NCBI GenBank assembly: GCA_039819115.1
Contig: JBCBST010000168.1
Location: 1-5,778, forward strand
Origin: JBCBST01 sp039819115
Lineage (GTDB): Bacteria; Bacteroidota; Rhodothermia; Balneolales; Balneolaceae
Reading direction: 5' to 3'
DNA length: 5,778 nucleotides
Shown here: positions 5,697 to 5,778 of the stretch, piece by piece
Layout: each line of letters opens with the position of its first letter
Position numbering within the stretch: the stretch's first letter is position 1
Position numbers and translations under genes: made by a program
Notes under the pieces: model-generated
Database searches by the model: none
Seen by the model: only the letters and a program-made list of their open reading frames with translations
Told to the model about the DNA's origin: nothing

Positions 5697-5759
5697 AAAG
5701 TTTCATTACCCCAAATATGAGGTTTATGATACTCTAAAGGTCGTTTTTTATGAAACTTT
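5697..5759. repeat. Perfect 10-bp inverted repeat AAAGTTTCAT / ATGAAACTTT
   Basis: AAAGTTTCAT at 5697-5706 is the exact reverse complement of ATGAAACTTT at 5750-5759, with 43 nt between. Between the arms lie TATGAT (5725-5730), a plausible -10, and AAAGG (5736-5740). The second arm contains the candidate start codon at 5750. A shorter pair, TTTAGAG (5685-5691) and CTCTAAA (5732-5738), overlaps it in a crossed arrangement. Confidence 0.5.
5725..5740 (+). promoter_or_regulatory. Weak promoter and ribosome-site candidate for a downstream gene
   Basis: TATGAT (5725-5730) matches the -10 consensus at five of six positions. The best -35 at 17-nt spacing is TTCATT (5702-5707), a poor match that lies in one arm of the inverted repeat. 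AAAGG (5736-5740) would serve ATG 5750 as an SD with a 9-nt spacer. The leader would be very short. Confidence 0.22.
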
Positions 5760-5778
5760 TCGTGAAACTTTACGAAAC
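5750..5778 (+). CDS. Possible start of a further gene (partial, runs off the right edge)
   Basis: ATG 5750 opens a frame reading M-K-L-F-V-K-L-Y-E up to the edge, preceded by AAAGG at a 9-nt spacer. Only nine codons are visible, and these bases are also part of the GAAAC repeat cluster, so whether this is a gene or repeat DNA cannot be decided within the window. Confidence 0.3.
5751..5778 (+). repeat. Three GAAAC-type direct repeats at the right edge
   Basis: TGAAACTTT occurs at 5751-5759 and 5763-5771, followed by GAAAC at 5774-5778 (continuing past the window), with steps of 12 and 10 nt, close to one helical turn. TTTCGT (5758-5763) and ACGAAA (5772-5777) also form a dyad around GAAACTTT. 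The spacing would place protein-binding sites on one face of the DNA. The same bases may encode the start of a protein, so the repeat could partly reflect coding. Confidence 0.45.

Larger units (their letters stand above)
5643..5778. other. AT-rich intergenic region with clustered GAAAC repeats, possible origin or operator
   Basis: After the helicase stop come an A6T6 palindrome (5641-5652, overlapping the stop) and further A/T tracts to about 5670. A GGTC-A-GACC dyad sits at 5671-5679. GTTTC occurs at 5692-5696 and 5700-5704, and GAAAC at 5752-5756, 5764-5768 and 5774-5778. GAGGTTT is repeated at 5689-5695 and 5719-5725. AT-rich DNA next to short iterated repeats beside a helicase gene resembles phage or plasmid origins. 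An operator region controlling a following gene is the main alternative. The repeats run to the window edge, so the array may continue. Confidence 0.4.

Overview
The window reads as a stretch of a tailed-phage genome, prophage or phage-like plasmid. All genes lie on the + strand and are packed so tightly that stops and starts overlap. The families are typical phage modification and replication genes: a C5-cytosine methyltransferase, a PAPS-reductase-like PP-loop protein, a CHC2 zinc-ribbon primase fragment and a P4/DUF5906-type helicase. The host cannot be named. Clear Shine-Dalgarno sites (GGAG, AGGAG, GAGGTG, AGGAAAG) and the use of GTG and TTG starts indicate a host that initiates by SD pairing. 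No rRNA, tRNA, CRISPR array, transposase or integrase is visible.

Layout: 1-261 is the 3' end of an unrecognised gene entering from the left. An ATGA junction leads to a 16-codon mini-ORF (258-308) that ends on the start region of the methyltransferase (301-1440). In the +1 frame relative to the methyltransferase a second long ORF (299-1453) is open along its whole length. The PP-loop protein (1450-2292), a small unknown protein (2289-2579), the CHC2 protein (2567-3331) and the helicase (3333-5642) follow with TTGA, ATGA, 13-nt-overlap and 1-nt-gap junctions. The last 136 bases (5643-5778) are AT-rich, carry GAAAC repeats in both orientations, and may hold an origin or operator plus the first codons of another gene.

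The most unusual part is the methyltransferase locus. One SD serves an ATGTG overlap of two start codons (ATG 299, GTG 301) in two frames, so two nearly coextensive proteins could be made. One is the methyltransferase. The other carries four W-x-T-P repeats and an LNPxWVxxLMG motif. Among the four repeats the base variation falls mainly at third codon positions of the second frame while changing the methyltransferase residues, as if the second frame were the constrained one there. Its stop also overlaps the start of the next gene. This is a strong candidate for genuine overprinting.

The left module probably modifies DNA (methyltransferase plus a PP-loop sulfur- or adenylate-type enzyme). The right module probably primes and unwinds DNA, with a helicase whose C-terminus (SDDVPF) resembles the protein-docking tip of SSB. 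Arginine codon use changes between the two modules near 2290, which suggests mosaic assembly.
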